Assembly: GCA_028287235.1 (NCBI GenBank)
Contig: JAQBQB010000004.1
Coordinates: forward strand, 1 to 64,000
Origin: Gemmatimonadota bacterium
GTDB lineage: Bacteria > Gemmatimonadota > Gemmatimonadetes > Gemmatimonadales > Gemmatimonadaceae
Length of the DNA: 64,000 nt
Direction of reading: 5' to 3'
In this document: positions 19,060 to 29,040 of the stretch, one piece after another
Layout of the letters: each line of letters begins with the position of its first letter
How positions within the stretch are numbered: the first letter of the stretch is position 1
The notes under the pieces: model-generated
What the model was told of the DNA's origin: nothing
Database searches by the model: none
What the model saw: the letters and a program-made list of their open reading frames with translations, nothing else
Position numbers and translations under genes: made by a program

Positions 19060-19115
19060 AACTCTATTAGGCACACGGACTTGTAAGAGGCAACGATCCT
19101 GAGTAGTTTTCAGGG

Positions 19116-19631
19116 ATGTTGTCCTTTGACATTCGGTCGCTCGATTCGCATGCCGCGGTCGTTGACGAACAGCTTTCAGCAAACGACGAGGTCTGGGAGG
19201 AAGGCGATCCGAAGCCTGTAGACGCGGTGCACGTCACCGGGCGTCTATCGGCGGCGGGACCGGGCCTGTTCTACTGGCACGGCCGGATCGAAGGGGACGT
19301 CGCGCTCGAGTGCAGTCGGTGTCTCACCGGCGCGCAGGCACACGTGAGCGACGAGACGCACCTCATCTACGCCGAAAGCGGAGAGGAGGACGAGAACGAC
19401 GATGCGGACGTCTACCGTCTCGACGCGAACACGCAGTACATCGACCTGCGGAGGGCGATTCGGGAGCAGTGGTTGCTCTCCGCGCCGTCTTTCGCGCTCT
19501 GCCGCGAGGACTGTAAGGGACTCTGTCCGCGCTGCGGCGCGGAGCTGAACGCGGGGCCGCACGACTGTAGTCAGCAGGAAGCGGATCCGCGTTGGAACGC
19601 CCTCCGCAAGCTCGACGAGTCCTCGAATTAG
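19116..19631 (+). CDS. YceD/DUF177 family protein
   Basis: 171 aa. It has the DUF177 layout: an N-terminal half with VTGRL...GLFYWHGRIEGDVALECSRCL and a C-terminal cysteine pattern CREDCKGLCPRCGAELN. The family is nearly always next to rpmF; in plants and E. coli it is linked to 23S rRNA accumulation. Here rpmF follows after an 87-bp gap. The central part is very acidic (ESGEEDENDDADVY). A small stem (CCTGA...TCAGG) sits directly before the ATG. Confidence 0.88.
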   Translation: MLSFDIRSLDSHAAVVDEQLSANDEVWEEGDPKPVDAVHVTGRLSAAGPGLFYWHGRIEGDVALECSRCLTGAQAHVSDETHLIYAESGEEDENDDADVYRLDANTQYIDLRRAIREQWLLSAPSFALCREDCKGLCPRCGAELNAGPHDCSQQEADPRWNALRKLDESSN

Positions 19632-19718
19632 CCGCAAGTCGTTCGCGCAAGTAGCTCGACGTCGTACCAGTGTCATCACACGCAGCACCGATCGAACCTC
19701 AACGCCCTCGATAGTCTC

Positions 19719-19901
19719 ATGGCCGTCCCGAAAAGACGTACCTCGAAGCGGAAAAAGCGCGCCCGGAACACGCACAAGACCGCGCCCTCCATCGCGATCC
19801 AGAAGTGCCCGCGATGCCAGGCGATGAAGCGCCCGCACCACGTGTGTGAAGAGTGCGGGTACTACGCCGGAAAGCAGCGGGTCGAAGCCAGGGAAGCGTA
19901 G
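19719..19901 (+). CDS. rpmF: 50S ribosomal protein L32
   Basis: 60 aa basic protein with the L32 start MAVPKRRTSKRKKRAR and a zinc-ribbon Cys4 motif (CPRC...CEEC). Length and composition are typical. It lies between yceD and plsX, the standard order for this ribosome/fatty-acid junction. Confidence 0.97.
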   Translation: MAVPKRRTSKRKKRARNTHKTAPSIAIQKCPRCQAMKRPHHVCEECGYYAGKQRVEAREA

Positions 19902-19903
19902 CC

Positions 19904-20929
19904 TTGGCGCGCATCGCGTTGGATGCCATGGGGGGTGACTTCGCTCCCCAGGCAACCGTAGCCGGCGCGTTGCTCGCCCTGGGCGAGCTTGATTCCGCAC
20001 ATTCGATCCAGCTCGTCGGCCGCACCGCGGTCGTCAGCGAGCAGCTCGACGCACTCCTCGCCGATCCCGCCTACGCGGCGGCGCGGGCCCAGCGCGAGCG
20101 GATCACGATCGTCGAGGCCCCGGACGTCATCGAGATGACGGACAAACCGGGGGCCGCCGTCCGCGGAAAACCCAATAGCTCCATGATCGTCGGCCTCAAG
20201 CTCCAGGCCGACGGGACATCCGACGCGTTCGTCTCCGCCGGCAACACCGGCGCGCAGATGGCCGCGTCCATGGTCGTGCTTCGCTTGCACGCGGGCCTCA
20301 AGCGCCCCGCTATCGCCACGATCTTTCCGAGCGCGCTGAACCCCGTCGTCGTCCTCGATTCCGGCGCCAACGTGGACTGCTCGGCTGACGAGCTGGTCCA
20401 GTTCGCGCGGCTCGGCGCCGTGTACGCCGAGGACATGCTCGGCCGCGATAATCCGGCGGTGGGGCTGCTCAGTATCGGCGAAGAGCCGGAGAAGGGGAAC
20501 GCCGTCGTCAAAGAGGCGCACCAGCTGCTCCAGGCGGCGGGCCTCAACTTCGTCGGCAACGTCGAGGGGCGCGACCTCCCGGCCGGCGCCTGCGACCGCG
20601 GGCCGATCGACGTCGTCGTCTGCGATGGCTTCGTCGGCAACGTGGTGCTCAAATTCTACGAGGGCACGGCGCCGTTCATCATGGGCCTCCTGAAACAGTC
20701 GGGCATCGATGAGAAAACCATGATGGGCGCGCTGAAGCAGCTCGACTACTCGGAGCACGGCGGCGCGCCGCTCCTCGGCGTGAACGGCGTGAGCATCATC
20801 TCGCACGGCAAGTCGTCGCCGCGCGCCATCAAGAACGCCGTGAAAGTCGCCGTACAGGCGATCGAGACGCGCATGAACGAGCATATCGGACGCCGCCTTC
20901 ACGAAGGCGCGGGCGCGGGGGCAGCGTGA
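19904..20929 (+). CDS. plsX: Phosphate acyltransferase PlsX
   Basis: 341 aa enzyme converting acyl-ACP to acyl-phosphate, the first step of phospholipid synthesis with PlsY. The canonical opening ARIALDAMGGDFAP is obtained from a TTG at 19904, two bases after the rpmF stop; no ATG or GTG gives the conserved N-terminus, so TTG is the best start. Other signatures are FVSAGNTGAQMAASM, VLDSGANVDCSADELVQFA, and DVVVCDGFVGNVVLKFYEG. The stop overlaps the fabH GTG. Confidence 0.95.
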   Translation: MARIALDAMGGDFAPQATVAGALLALGELDSAHSIQLVGRTAVVSEQLDALLADPAYAAARAQRERITIVEAPDVIEMTDKPGAAVRGKPNSSMIVGLKLQADGTSDAFVSAGNTGAQMAASMVVLRLHAGLKRPAIATIFPSALNPVVVLDSGANVDCSADELVQFARLGAVYAEDMLGRDNPAVGLLSIGEEPEKGNAVVKEAHQLLQAAGLNFVGNVEGRDLPAGACDRGPIDVVVCDGFVGNVVLKFYEGTAPFIMGLLKQSGIDEKTMMGALKQLDYSEHGGAPLLGVNGVSIISHGKSSPRAIKNAVKVAVQAIETRMNEHIGRRLHEGAGAGAA

Positions 20930-21930
20930 AGCGCCCGCTGGCGTACATCGCGGGCACCGGCCGGGGCATTCCCGCCAAGGTCATGACGAACCAGGACTTC
21001 GCTGCACTGGGCCTCGAGACGAACGACGAGTGGATCGTCGAGCGCACCGGCATTCGCGAGCGGCACATCACCGCCGAGGGCGAGACCACGTGCTCGATGG
21101 CGGCCACCGCGTCACGACAGGCGATGGAGCGCGCCGGCGTCACGGCAGGGGAGATCGACGCGATCGTCTTGAGCACCGCCACGCCCGACCGTTTGCTCCC
21201 CGCCACTGCCGTCGACCTCCAGGCGGAGCTCGGCGCGTCGCGCGCCGCGGCCTTCGACATCGGCGCAGCCTGCGCGGGATTCATCTTCGCCGCGTCCGTC
21301 GCCGAAGGCTTGATCGCGACCGGCACCGCGGAAACGGTGCTCATCGTCGGCGCCGAACGGATGAGCTCGATCATCGATTGGACCGACCGCGCGACGTGCG
21401 TGCTGTTCGGCGACGGCGCCGGCGCGGCCGTGATGAAACGGACCAATCCGAGCGCCGGGCCGCACCCAAAGGGTGTGCTCGCCACCTACATGCGCAGCGA
21501 CGGCACGCTGGCCGACCTGCTCTATCGGCCCGCCGGCGGCGCGACGATCCCGTTCTCCGCGCAGGTGCTCGCCGACCGGTCGCATCTCGTGAAGATGGCC
21601 GGCCGCGAGGTGTTCAAGCACGCGGTGCGCTCCATGGCCGACGCCACCGACCGCGCGCTCGACCTGGCCAAGCTCACGGGCAAGGACATCGATCTCCTGA
21701 TCCCGCACCAGGCGAACGTGCGTATCATCGAGGCGACGGCCAAGCACGCGAACGTGTCGATGGACAAGGTCTACGTGAACGTCGACCGCTACGGCAACAC
21801 GTCGTCGGCGTCGGTGGCCATCGCGCTGGACGAGGCGATCGAGAAGGGCGTGATCACCGAGGGGAAAACAGTGATGCTCGTCGCCTTCGGCGCCGGCTTC
21901 ACCTGGGCCTCGATGATCGTCCGGTTCTGA
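20926..21930 (+). CDS. fabH: 3-oxoacyl-ACP synthase III (FabH)
   Basis: 334 aa condensing enzyme that starts fatty acid synthesis from acyl-CoA and malonyl-ACP. The catalytic triad is C116 (AACAGF), H261 (PHQANVR) and N291 (YGNTSSAS). It begins at GTG 20926, overlapping the plsX stop by ATGA-type coupling (GTGA). The C-terminal GAGFTWASMIVRF is typical. fabD follows 3 bp later. Confidence 0.97.
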   Translation: MKRPLAYIAGTGRGIPAKVMTNQDFAALGLETNDEWIVERTGIRERHITAEGETTCSMAATASRQAMERAGVTAGEIDAIVLSTATPDRLLPATAVDLQAELGASRAAAFDIGAACAGFIFAASVAEGLIATGTAETVLIVGAERMSSIIDWTDRATCVLFGDGAGAAVMKRTNPSAGPHPKGVLATYMRSDGTLADLLYRPAGGATIPFSAQVLADRSHLVKMAGREVFKHAVRSMADATDRALDLAKLTGKDIDLLIPHQANVRIIEATAKHANVSMDKVYVNVDRYGNTSSASVAIALDEAIEKGVITEGKTVMLVAFGAGFTWASMIVRF

Positions 21931-21933
21931 CTT

Positions 21934-22878
21934 ATGGACATTGTGCTACTATTTCCCGGTCAGGGCTCGCAGAAGCCCGGTATGGGGAAGGACCTTGCCG
22001 AGGCCTTTCCCGCCGCGCGCGACGTCTTTGACCGAGCCGACAAGGCGTTGGGCACGAACCTCAGCCAGCTCTGCTTCGAGGGCCCGGCGGAGGAGCTCAC
22101 GCTCACGCACAACGCCCAGCCCGCGCTCCTGGCACACGGCGCCGCCGTGTGGGCGGCGACGCGCGACGTCATCGGTGCGAACGTCCTGGCGGCCGCCGGC
22201 CACTCGCTGGGTGAGTTCACCGCCTACCACGCCGCCGAGTCGCTGAGCCTCGAGGACGCGGTGCGCGTGGTGCGCCGCCGCGGCGAGTTGATGTACGAGA
22301 GCGGAACCAAGCGCCCCGGCGCCATGGCCGCGATCCTCGGCGACACCAATCGCCCCATCGAAGAGATCTGCGCCGAAGCCAGCCGCGAAGCGGGGCTCGT
22401 CGTGCCGGCCAATTACAACTCGCCGGGGCAGCTCGTGATCAGTGGCGAGGAGGCGGGAGTGGAGCGCGCCATGGTCCTCGCGAAGGACGCCGGCGCCAAG
22501 CGCGCAATCCGCCTCAACGTGAGCGGCGCGTTTCATTCTCCGCTCATGGAAAGCGCAGCGCCCGGACTGGCGCAAGCGCTTGACCGGGCGTCATTTGAAG
22601 ATCCTCACTTCGCGGTCTACGCGAACGTCAACGCCGAACCGGTGTTGAAGGCCGACCGCGCAAAGCAGTTGCTCCTGGAACAGCTGTCGAAGCCCGTTCG
22701 CTGGACCGATGAGATTCAGGCGCTCGCCCACCGCTTTCCCAGCGCGCTGTACGTCGAGATGGGTCCGGGCAACGTGCTCGCCGGGTTGGTCAAGAAGGTG
22801 GCGCCGTCGCTGAAGACCATCGCCTGTGGAACGGGCGCGGAAGTTCAACAGCTCCGGGATCTCGCCGCCGCCGCATGA
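21934..22878 (+). CDS. fabD: Malonyl-CoA:ACP transacylase
   Basis: 314 aa enzyme that loads malonate onto ACP. N-terminal LLFPGQGSQKPGMG, nucleophile S91 in GHSLGEF, and catalytic H201 in SGAFHSPLM are all present, and the MGPGNVLAGL loop is intact. Spacing is 3 bp from fabH and 7 bp to the fabG start. Confidence 0.97.
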   Translation: MDIVLLFPGQGSQKPGMGKDLAEAFPAARDVFDRADKALGTNLSQLCFEGPAEELTLTHNAQPALLAHGAAVWAATRDVIGANVLAAAGHSLGEFTAYHAAESLSLEDAVRVVRRRGELMYESGTKRPGAMAAILGDTNRPIEEICAEASREAGLVVPANYNSPGQLVISGEEAGVERAMVLAKDAGAKRAIRLNVSGAFHSPLMESAAPGLAQALDRASFEDPHFAVYANVNAEPVLKADRAKQLLLEQLSKPVRWTDEIQALAHRFPSALYVEMGPGNVLAGLVKKVAPSLKTIACGTGAEVQQLRDLAAAA

Positions 22879-22885
22879 GGCAATC

Positions 22886-23623
22886 GTGAAGATCGACCTG
22901 ACGGGACGCACCGCCCTCGTGACGGGCAGCACGCGCGGCATCGGCCGCGCCATCGCCGAGACGCTGTCGGCGGCCGGCGCGCGCGTGGCGGTGGTGGGGC
23001 GCGACCAGGCGCGGGCGAGCGCGGTGGCGCAAGCGATCTCCGCCGAGGCGCGCGGCTTTGCCTGCGACGTCGCCGACGTCGCGTCGGTCACCGCGTTGAT
23101 CGAGGCGGTCGAGAAGGAGTTCGGCGCGATCGACATCCTCGTGAACAACGCGGGGCTCACGCGCGACAACATCATCTTCCGCATGAAGGACGAGGATTGG
23201 GACACGGTGCTCGACGCGAATCTGCGCGGCGCGTTCGTCGCGATCCGCGCCGCGTCGCGCGGCATGATGAAGCGGCGCTGGGGACGGATCATCAACATCG
23301 CGAGCGTCGTGGGGCTCGTCGGCAACAAGGGGCAGGCGAACTACGCGGCGAGCAAGGCGGGGCTCATCGGGCTGACCAAGTCGGTCGCCAAGGAGCTCGC
23401 GTCGCGGAACATTCTCGCCAACGTCGTGGCGCCCGGATTCATCGAGACGGACATGACCGCCGCGCTGCCCGACGAGGCGAAGAAAACGCTGTTCACGCAG
23501 ATCCCGCTCGAACGACTGGGCACGCCGAGCGACATCGCGAATGTCGTCGCATTCCTGGCCTCCGACGCGTCGTCGTACATCACCGGACAGGTGTTCGTCG
23601 TCGACGGCGGCATGGTCATGTAG
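22886..23623 (+). CDS. fabG: 3-oxoacyl-ACP reductase
   Basis: 245 aa short-chain dehydrogenase reducing 3-oxoacyl-ACP with NADPH. It shows TGSTRGIGRAIAE (cofactor loop), NNAGLTRDN, and the triad S140, Y153, K157 (ANYAASK). The start is GTG 22886 with GAGG at 22877-22880, giving KIDLTGRTALVTG. A longer reading from 22826 would overlap fabD by 53 bp and is not needed. The C-terminus ends in FVVDGGMVM, typical of FabG. Confidence 0.96.
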   Translation: MKIDLTGRTALVTGSTRGIGRAIAETLSAAGARVAVVGRDQARASAVAQAISAEARGFACDVADVASVTALIEAVEKEFGAIDILVNNAGLTRDNIIFRMKDEDWDTVLDANLRGAFVAIRAASRGMMKRRWGRIINIASVVGLVGNKGQANYAASKAGLIGLTKSVAKELASRNILANVVAPGFIETDMTAALPDEAKKTLFTQIPLERLGTPSDIANVVAFLASDASSYITGQVFVVDGGMVM

Positions 23624-23698
23624 GACAATGACATGCCCCTCGGGGCAGGCTAGATTATTCACACTATACCACCATCACCGCAGAGAGGATCGACTCCC

Positions 23699-23944
23699 AT
23701 GGCCGACAACGCTCAGAAGGTCCGCGACATCATCGAGAAGGAGCTCGGTGTCGAGCGCGAGAAGCTCACCGACGAGGCCAGCTTTATCGAGGACCTTGGC
23801 GCGGACAGCCTCGACATCGTCGAGCTGGTGATGGAGTTCGAGAAGGAGTTCAACATCGACATCCCCGATGAGGACGCGGAGAAGCTCCGCACCGTCGGCG
23901 ACGCGATCGGCTATCTCAACTCCAAGATGGGGAGCAACGCGTAA
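23699..23944 (+). CDS. acpP: Acyl carrier protein
   Basis: 81 aa acidic four-helix carrier. The 4'-phosphopantetheine attachment site is S37 in [19 protein letters not shown] Shine-Dalgarno lies 10 bases before the ATG. The 75-bp gap to fabG contains a small hairpin (TGCCC CTCG GGGCA, 23634-23647) and an AT-rich stretch, so acpP may have its own promoter as in many bacteria; no promoter motif is clear enough to call. Confidence 0.97.
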   Translation: MADNAQKVRDIIEKELGVEREKLTDEASFIEDLGADSLDIVELVMEFEKEFNIDIPDEDAEKLRTVGDAIGYLNSKMGSNA

Positions 23945-23975
23945 TGCACCGGAGTGTCGAAGCGAGGAATGATAA

Positions 23976-25220
<1,245 letters not shown>

Positions 25221-25224
25221 CGCC

Positions 25225-26406
25225 GTGCCGGTTCCCGTGCAGCTCGACCGTCATCTGATCAGCGATCCGTCGCTCTTTCCGCTGGCCGACAAGGTCGAGC
25301 GCGGCGAACGGCTGTCGATGCAGGACGGCGTCTCGCTGTTCACCAGCGGCGACATCCTGGGCATCGGCCACATGGCCGGCGCGGTGAACTCGGCGAAGCA
25401 TGGCGATCGCGTGACGTTCGCCGCGAATCACCACATCAATCCCACGAACATTTGCACCCTGCGGAAGACCTGCGTCTTCTGCTCGTACGCGCGGCTGCCC
25501 AAGGAAGCGGGCGCCTATCGCTACACGATGGAGCAGGTGTACGCCGAAGCGGCGACCGCCAACACGACGCTGACGCGTGAGTTCCACATCGTGGGCGGTC
25601 TCGACATGAAGGCCGGGTTGGCCTACTACACCGAGATGTTTCGCGGGCTGAAGGAGCGTTTTCCGCACGTCCACATCAAGGCGCTCACGGCGGTCGAGAT
25701 CGCGCACATCGCGCGCATCGACAAGCTGTCGCTCCGCGACACGCTCATTGCGCTCCGTGACGCGGGGCTCGACACGATGCCGGGCGGCGGCGCCGAAGTG
25801 TTCAGCCCCGGCGTCCGCGCCACCATCGCCGACAAGAAGCTTTCCGGCGAGGAGTACATCAACGTGCACCGCGAAGCGCACGCGCTGGGCATTCGCAGCA
25901 ACTGCACGATGCTCTACGGCCACGTCGAGACATACGAGGATCGCATGGCGCATCTCTCGATGCTGCGCGATCTCCAGGACGAGACGGGCGGCTACCTGGC
26001 CTACATCCCGCTCGCGTACCATCCCGACAACAACGAGCTCGGCGAGACCCTGCACCGCACGGGCACGGCGACCACCGGCGTGGACGACCTGAAGAACCTC
26101 GCCGTGGGCCGGCTCTTCCTCGACAACTTCGAGCACATCAAGTCGCACTGGATCATGGTCACGCCCTTCACGTCGCAGATCTCGCTCGCCTTCGGCGTGA
26201 ACGATCTCGAGGGCACCGTGGTGCGCGAGAAGATCTACCACGAGGCGGGCGCGCACACGTCGCAGTCGATGACCCTCGACGCGATCCTGCGGCTGATTCG
26301 CGGCGCGAAGAAGATTCCCGCCGAGCGCGATTCGTTCTATCGCGTCCTTCGAACATTCGACGAACACGACAAGCACGACGAACCATCCGTCGTCGCGGCG
26401 GCGTAG
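25225..26406 (+). CDS. mqnE: Aminofutalosine synthase (radical SAM, MqnE)
   Basis: 393 aa from GTG 25225. MqnE adds the adenosyl radical to the MqnA product to make aminofutalosine in the futalosine route to menaquinone. Supporting sequence: [33 protein letters not shown], and the MLYGHVE segment, all typical of the MqnE/MqnC/CofH group. The iron-sulfur motif reads [10 protein letters not shown], i.e. CX5CX2C, rather than the CX3CX2C usual for radical SAM enzymes and seen in the mqnC product at 27431. The reading frame is clean, so this is not an obvious sequencing indel. mqnA follows 2 bp later. Confidence 0.88.
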   Translation: MPVPVQLDRHLISDPSLFPLADKVERGERLSMQDGVSLFTSGDILGIGHMAGAVNSAKHGDRVTFAANHHINPTNICTLRKTCVFCSYARLPKEAGAYRYTMEQVYAEAATANTTLTREFHIVGGLDMKAGLAYYTEMFRGLKERFPHVHIKALTAVEIAHIARIDKLSLRDTLIALRDAGLDTMPGGGAEVFSPGVRATIADKKLSGEEYINVHREAHALGIRSNCTMLYGHVETYEDRMAHLSMLRDLQDETGGYLAYIPLAYHPDNNELGETLHRTGTATTGVDDLKNLAVGRLFLDNFEHIKSHWIMVTPFTSQISLAFGVNDLEGTVVREKIYHEAGAHTSQSMTLDAILRLIRGAKKIPAERDSFYRVLRTFDEHDKHDEPSVVAAA

Positions 26407-26408
26407 CC

Positions 26409-27269
26409 GTGCGCGTCGGCCGAATTCCGTACATCAACTGCTACCCGGTCTACGGGGCGATCGACCGCGGCATCGTCCCCATGCCCGCGGAGCTCGTCGA
26501 CGGTGTGCCCACGGCGCTCAACCGCGAGATGGCCGCCGGCACGCTCGACGTCAGCGTCATCTCCGCCGTCGAATACGCGCGCGACGCGAAGAAGTATTTG
26601 CTGCTGCCCGACCTCTCGATCTGCAGCGACGGCCCGGTGCGCAGCGTCGTGCTCTTCTCCAAGCGTCCCGCCTCTGAGCTGCAGGGACGCCGGGTGCTCG
26701 TGAGCCGCAGCTCGATGACGAGCGTCGCGCTGCTCGAGCTGTTGTTCGAGAACGTGTGGGACGCCAAGCCGGCGTTCGTGCCCAGCAACGCGGAGCTCGT
26801 CGACGTCGCGCGCTTCGGTGAAGAAGAGCACGACGCCCGCCTCGTGATCGGCGACGCGGCTCTGCACCTGTGGTCGCGCCTTCGGTCGCCGGAGCTGTAC
26901 CCGGACACCGGCGACCTGACGCAGTATCGCTACGCCTACGACCTCGGCGGCGAATGGAAGCGATGGACCGATTTGCCGTTCGTCTTCGCCGTCTGGGTCG
27001 CGCAGCGCACGGCACCCGTGGCAGAGGCGCTGGCCGTGCACGCCGGACTGATTGCTTCGCGAGACTGGGGGCTGCAGCACCTGGACACGCTTGCCGCGCA
27101 GGCCGCCATTGCCACGGGCGTGCACAGAAGCGTATGTCTCGAGTACCTGTCTGGGCTCGATTACGGGCTGTCGTACCAGCATCTGGCCGGATTGACGGAG
27201 TTTTTCCGGCGGTTGGTGGCGGCAGGGAAGGTGCCGAACGGATCGCTGGCATTTCTGCCGGCGGCCTAG
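26409..27269 (+). CDS. mqnA: Chorismate dehydratase MqnA
   Basis: 286 aa periplasmic-binding-protein-like enzyme that dehydrates chorismate to 3-[(1-carboxyvinyl)oxy]benzoate, the entry step of futalosine-type menaquinone synthesis. N-terminal VGRIPYINCYPVYGAI and SVISAVEYARDAKKY are typical; VLVSRSSMTSVALLELL and VIGDAALHL line the binding cleft in the family. It starts at GTG 26409 immediately after mqnE. Confidence 0.93.
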   Translation: MRVGRIPYINCYPVYGAIDRGIVPMPAELVDGVPTALNREMAAGTLDVSVISAVEYARDAKKYLLLPDLSICSDGPVRSVVLFSKRPASELQGRRVLVSRSSMTSVALLELLFENVWDAKPAFVPSNAELVDVARFGEEEHDARLVIGDAALHLWSRLRSPELYPDTGDLTQYRYAYDLGGEWKRWTDLPFVFAVWVAQRTAPVAEALAVHAGLIASRDWGLQHLDTLAAQAAIATGVHRSVCLEYLSGLDYGLSYQHLAGLTEFFRRLVAAGKVPNGSLAFLPAA

Positions 27270-27281
27270 AGTTGTTTGCAC

Positions 27282-27425
27282 GCTGCCGTTTACCGTTTTG
27301 AGTTGATCCGTTTCCCGTCATCCGTGACACAAACTGCTCGACGATCCGTCCCGGAAGCCAACCGGCGCGACGGAGCTCGGTATCACAGAACTCCGAACAG
27401 AAAACTCGTAACGGAAAACGGCAGC
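27282..27425. repeat. Intergenic element with imperfect 24-bp inverted ends
   Basis: Between mqnA and mqnC, 27282-27305 and the reverse complement of 27402-27425 agree at 20 of 24 positions (both begin GCTGCCGTTT). The interior has more copies of a CCGTTT-CCGT core (for example 27308-27318). The whole 161-bp gap is made of such short words and holds no gene. It could be a small non-autonomous repeat, a strong stem-loop, or a run of degenerate heptamers (ACGGAAA/ACGGTAA). Confidence 0.55.
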
Positions 27426-27430
27426 CTGCC

Positions 27431-28492
27431 ATGAGCCAAAAGGCCAACCCAATGAACGATATTCTCGATTTCTATACCAACGCCTCCCTCATCGAGCTGG
27501 GCGCCGAAGCCGACCGCGTGCGCAAGGAAAAGCACCCGGAGGGGATCGTCACGTACATCGTCGACCGCAACATCAACTACACGAACGTGTGCGTCGCCGA
27601 CTGCGGGTTCTGCGCGTTCTACCGGCGCCCCAAGCACGCCGAGGGATGGACGCTCTCGTACGAACAGATCGGCGCGAAGATCGACGAGGCGAAAGAGCTC
27701 GGCGCGGTTCAGATCCTCATGCAGGGCGGGCACAATCCGTACATCCCGTTCGAGTGGTATCTCGATCTGCTGCGGTACATCAAGACGTATCATCCCATTC
27801 ACATCCATGGGTTCTCGCCGAGCGAAGTGGACTTCTTCGCCAAGACGTTCCGCATGGACGCGCGCGACGTCATTCGCGAGCTGATGAAGGCCGGGCTCAA
27901 CTCGATCCCCGGCGGCGGCGGCGAGATTCTCGTGCAGCGCGTGCGCGATCTGGTGGCCAAGAAGAAGGCCGGCGCCGACCGCTGGCTCGAGATCATGGAG
28001 ATGGCGCACCAGGAGGGCATGAAGACCTCCGTCACCATGATGTACGGCATCGGCGAGACGCTGGCCGAGCGCATCGAGCATCTCGAGCGCGTGAAGGAAG
28101 TGCAGGCGCGGACGAACGGCTTCACGGCATTCATCTGCTGGCCGTTGCAGCCGGAGAACACGCCCACGATGTCGCACATGCAGAAGACCGACGCCGTGGA
28201 GTACCTGCGCACGGTCGCCATCGCGCGCATCGTGCTCGACAACGTGCCGAATCTCCAATCGAGCTGGGTCACGATGGGCATGAAGGTGGGGCAGACCGCG
28301 CTCCGCTTCGGCTGCAACGATTTCGGATCGCTCATGATCGAGGAGAACGTCGTGTCCGCGGCGAACACCACGCATCGCACCTCGACCGACGAGATGGAGC
28401 GCCTGATCCGCGACGCCGGCTTCGTCGCCGCGCGGCGCCGGCAGGACTATTCCATTCTGCAGATGGTCGAGCCGGCGGGCGCCGCCGCGTGA
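27431..28492 (+). CDS. mqnC: Cyclic dehypoxanthine futalosine synthase (MqnC)
   Basis: 353 aa radical SAM enzyme that cyclises dehypoxanthine futalosine. It has the expected motif NYTNVCVADCGFCAFYRRP (CX3CX2C), followed by QILMQGGHNP, HIHGFSPSEV and AGLNSIPGGGGEIL. The ATG at 27431 gives MSQKANPMND; an internal ATG at 27452 is an alternative. Neither mqnB nor mqnD is in the window, so the remaining steps must be encoded elsewhere. Its stop overlaps the most upstream ispF start. Confidence 0.94.
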   Translation: MSQKANPMNDILDFYTNASLIELGAEADRVRKEKHPEGIVTYIVDRNINYTNVCVADCGFCAFYRRPKHAEGWTLSYEQIGAKIDEAKELGAVQILMQGGHNPYIPFEWYLDLLRYIKTYHPIHIHGFSPSEVDFFAKTFRMDARDVIRELMKAGLNSIPGGGGEILVQRVRDLVAKKKAGADRWLEIMEMAHQEGMKTSVTMMYGIGETLAERIEHLERVKEVQARTNGFTAFICWPLQPENTPTMSHMQKTDAVEYLRTVAIARIVLDNVPNLQSSWVTMGMKVGQTALRFGCNDFGSLMIEENVVSAANTTHRTSTDEMERLIRDAGFVAARRRQDYSILQMVEPAGAAA

Positions 28493-29040
28493 CGGGTGTG
28501 GTGGGTTCGCGCCCCGCGCCCAACGCCCAACGCACCACGCGAGTGGGCATCGGCTACGACTCACACCGCTTCGCGCCGCCGGGTCCTCTCATCCTCGGCG
28601 GCGTGCCCATCCCGAGCGACGTCCACCTCGAGGGCCACTCCGACGGCGACGCGGTCGCGCACGCGCTGACGGACGCGATCCTTGGCGCCGCGGCAGCCGG
28701 TGACATCGGCGAGATGTTCTCCGATCGCGATCCGGCGAACAAGGGAAAAGATTCCATCGTGATGCTCGGCGCCGCGGTGGCACGCATTCAGAAACTCGGA
28801 TGGCGCGTGCAGCAGGTCGACGTAACGATCGTCGCCGAGCGGCCGCGGGTGTCGTCGCATCGCGAGCTGATGCGCGCGCGCCTGGCGCCGGCCATGGGCG
28901 TCGACACCGACGCAATCAGCGTGAAAGGCAAGACGAACGAGGGCATGGGGTGGATCGGCCGCGGCGAAGGCATCGCCTGCATCGCCGTGGCCACCATCGT
29001 CTCCGCCGATGACTCTGCCGATGTCGCCGCCGACCGGTGA
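28489..29040 (+). CDS. ispF: 2-C-methyl-D-erythritol 2,4-cyclodiphosphate synthase
   Basis: MEP-pathway enzyme making the cyclic diphosphate precursor of isoprenoids. Family motifs: RVGIGYDSHRF, LGGVPIP, HSDGDAVAHALTDAILGAAA (zinc ligands Asp/His), GDIGEMFSD, and KGKTNEGMGWIG. The start is uncertain. GTG 28489 overlaps the mqnC stop and gives 183 aa with an extra N-terminal segment encoded by the heptamer repeat. GTG 28543 gives MGIGYDSHRF at the conserved position and would leave the repeat between the genes. Both lack a clear Shine-Dalgarno. Confidence 0.93.
   Translation: MTGVVGSRPAPNAQRTTRVGIGYDSHRFAPPGPLILGGVPIPSDVHLEGHSDGDAVAHALTDAILGAAAAGDIGEMFSDRDPANKGKDSIVMLGAAVARIQKLGWRVQQVDVTIVAERPRVSSHRELMRARLAPAMGVDTDAISVKGKTNEGMGWIGRGEGIACIAVATIVSADDSADVAADR
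28510..28537 (+). repeat. Heptanucleotide tandem repeat, copy A
   Basis: Four 7-bp units, CGCCCCG, CGCCCAA, CGCCCAA, CGCACCA, lie between the mqnC stop and the conserved start of ispF. Same unit and orientation as the arrays at 29957, 35084 and 41690. Confidence 0.75.

Noticed and set aside
23634-23647. Small hairpin between fabG and acpP as a terminator
   Set aside because: The stem is only 5 bp with no T-tract; transcription probably reads through to acpP.
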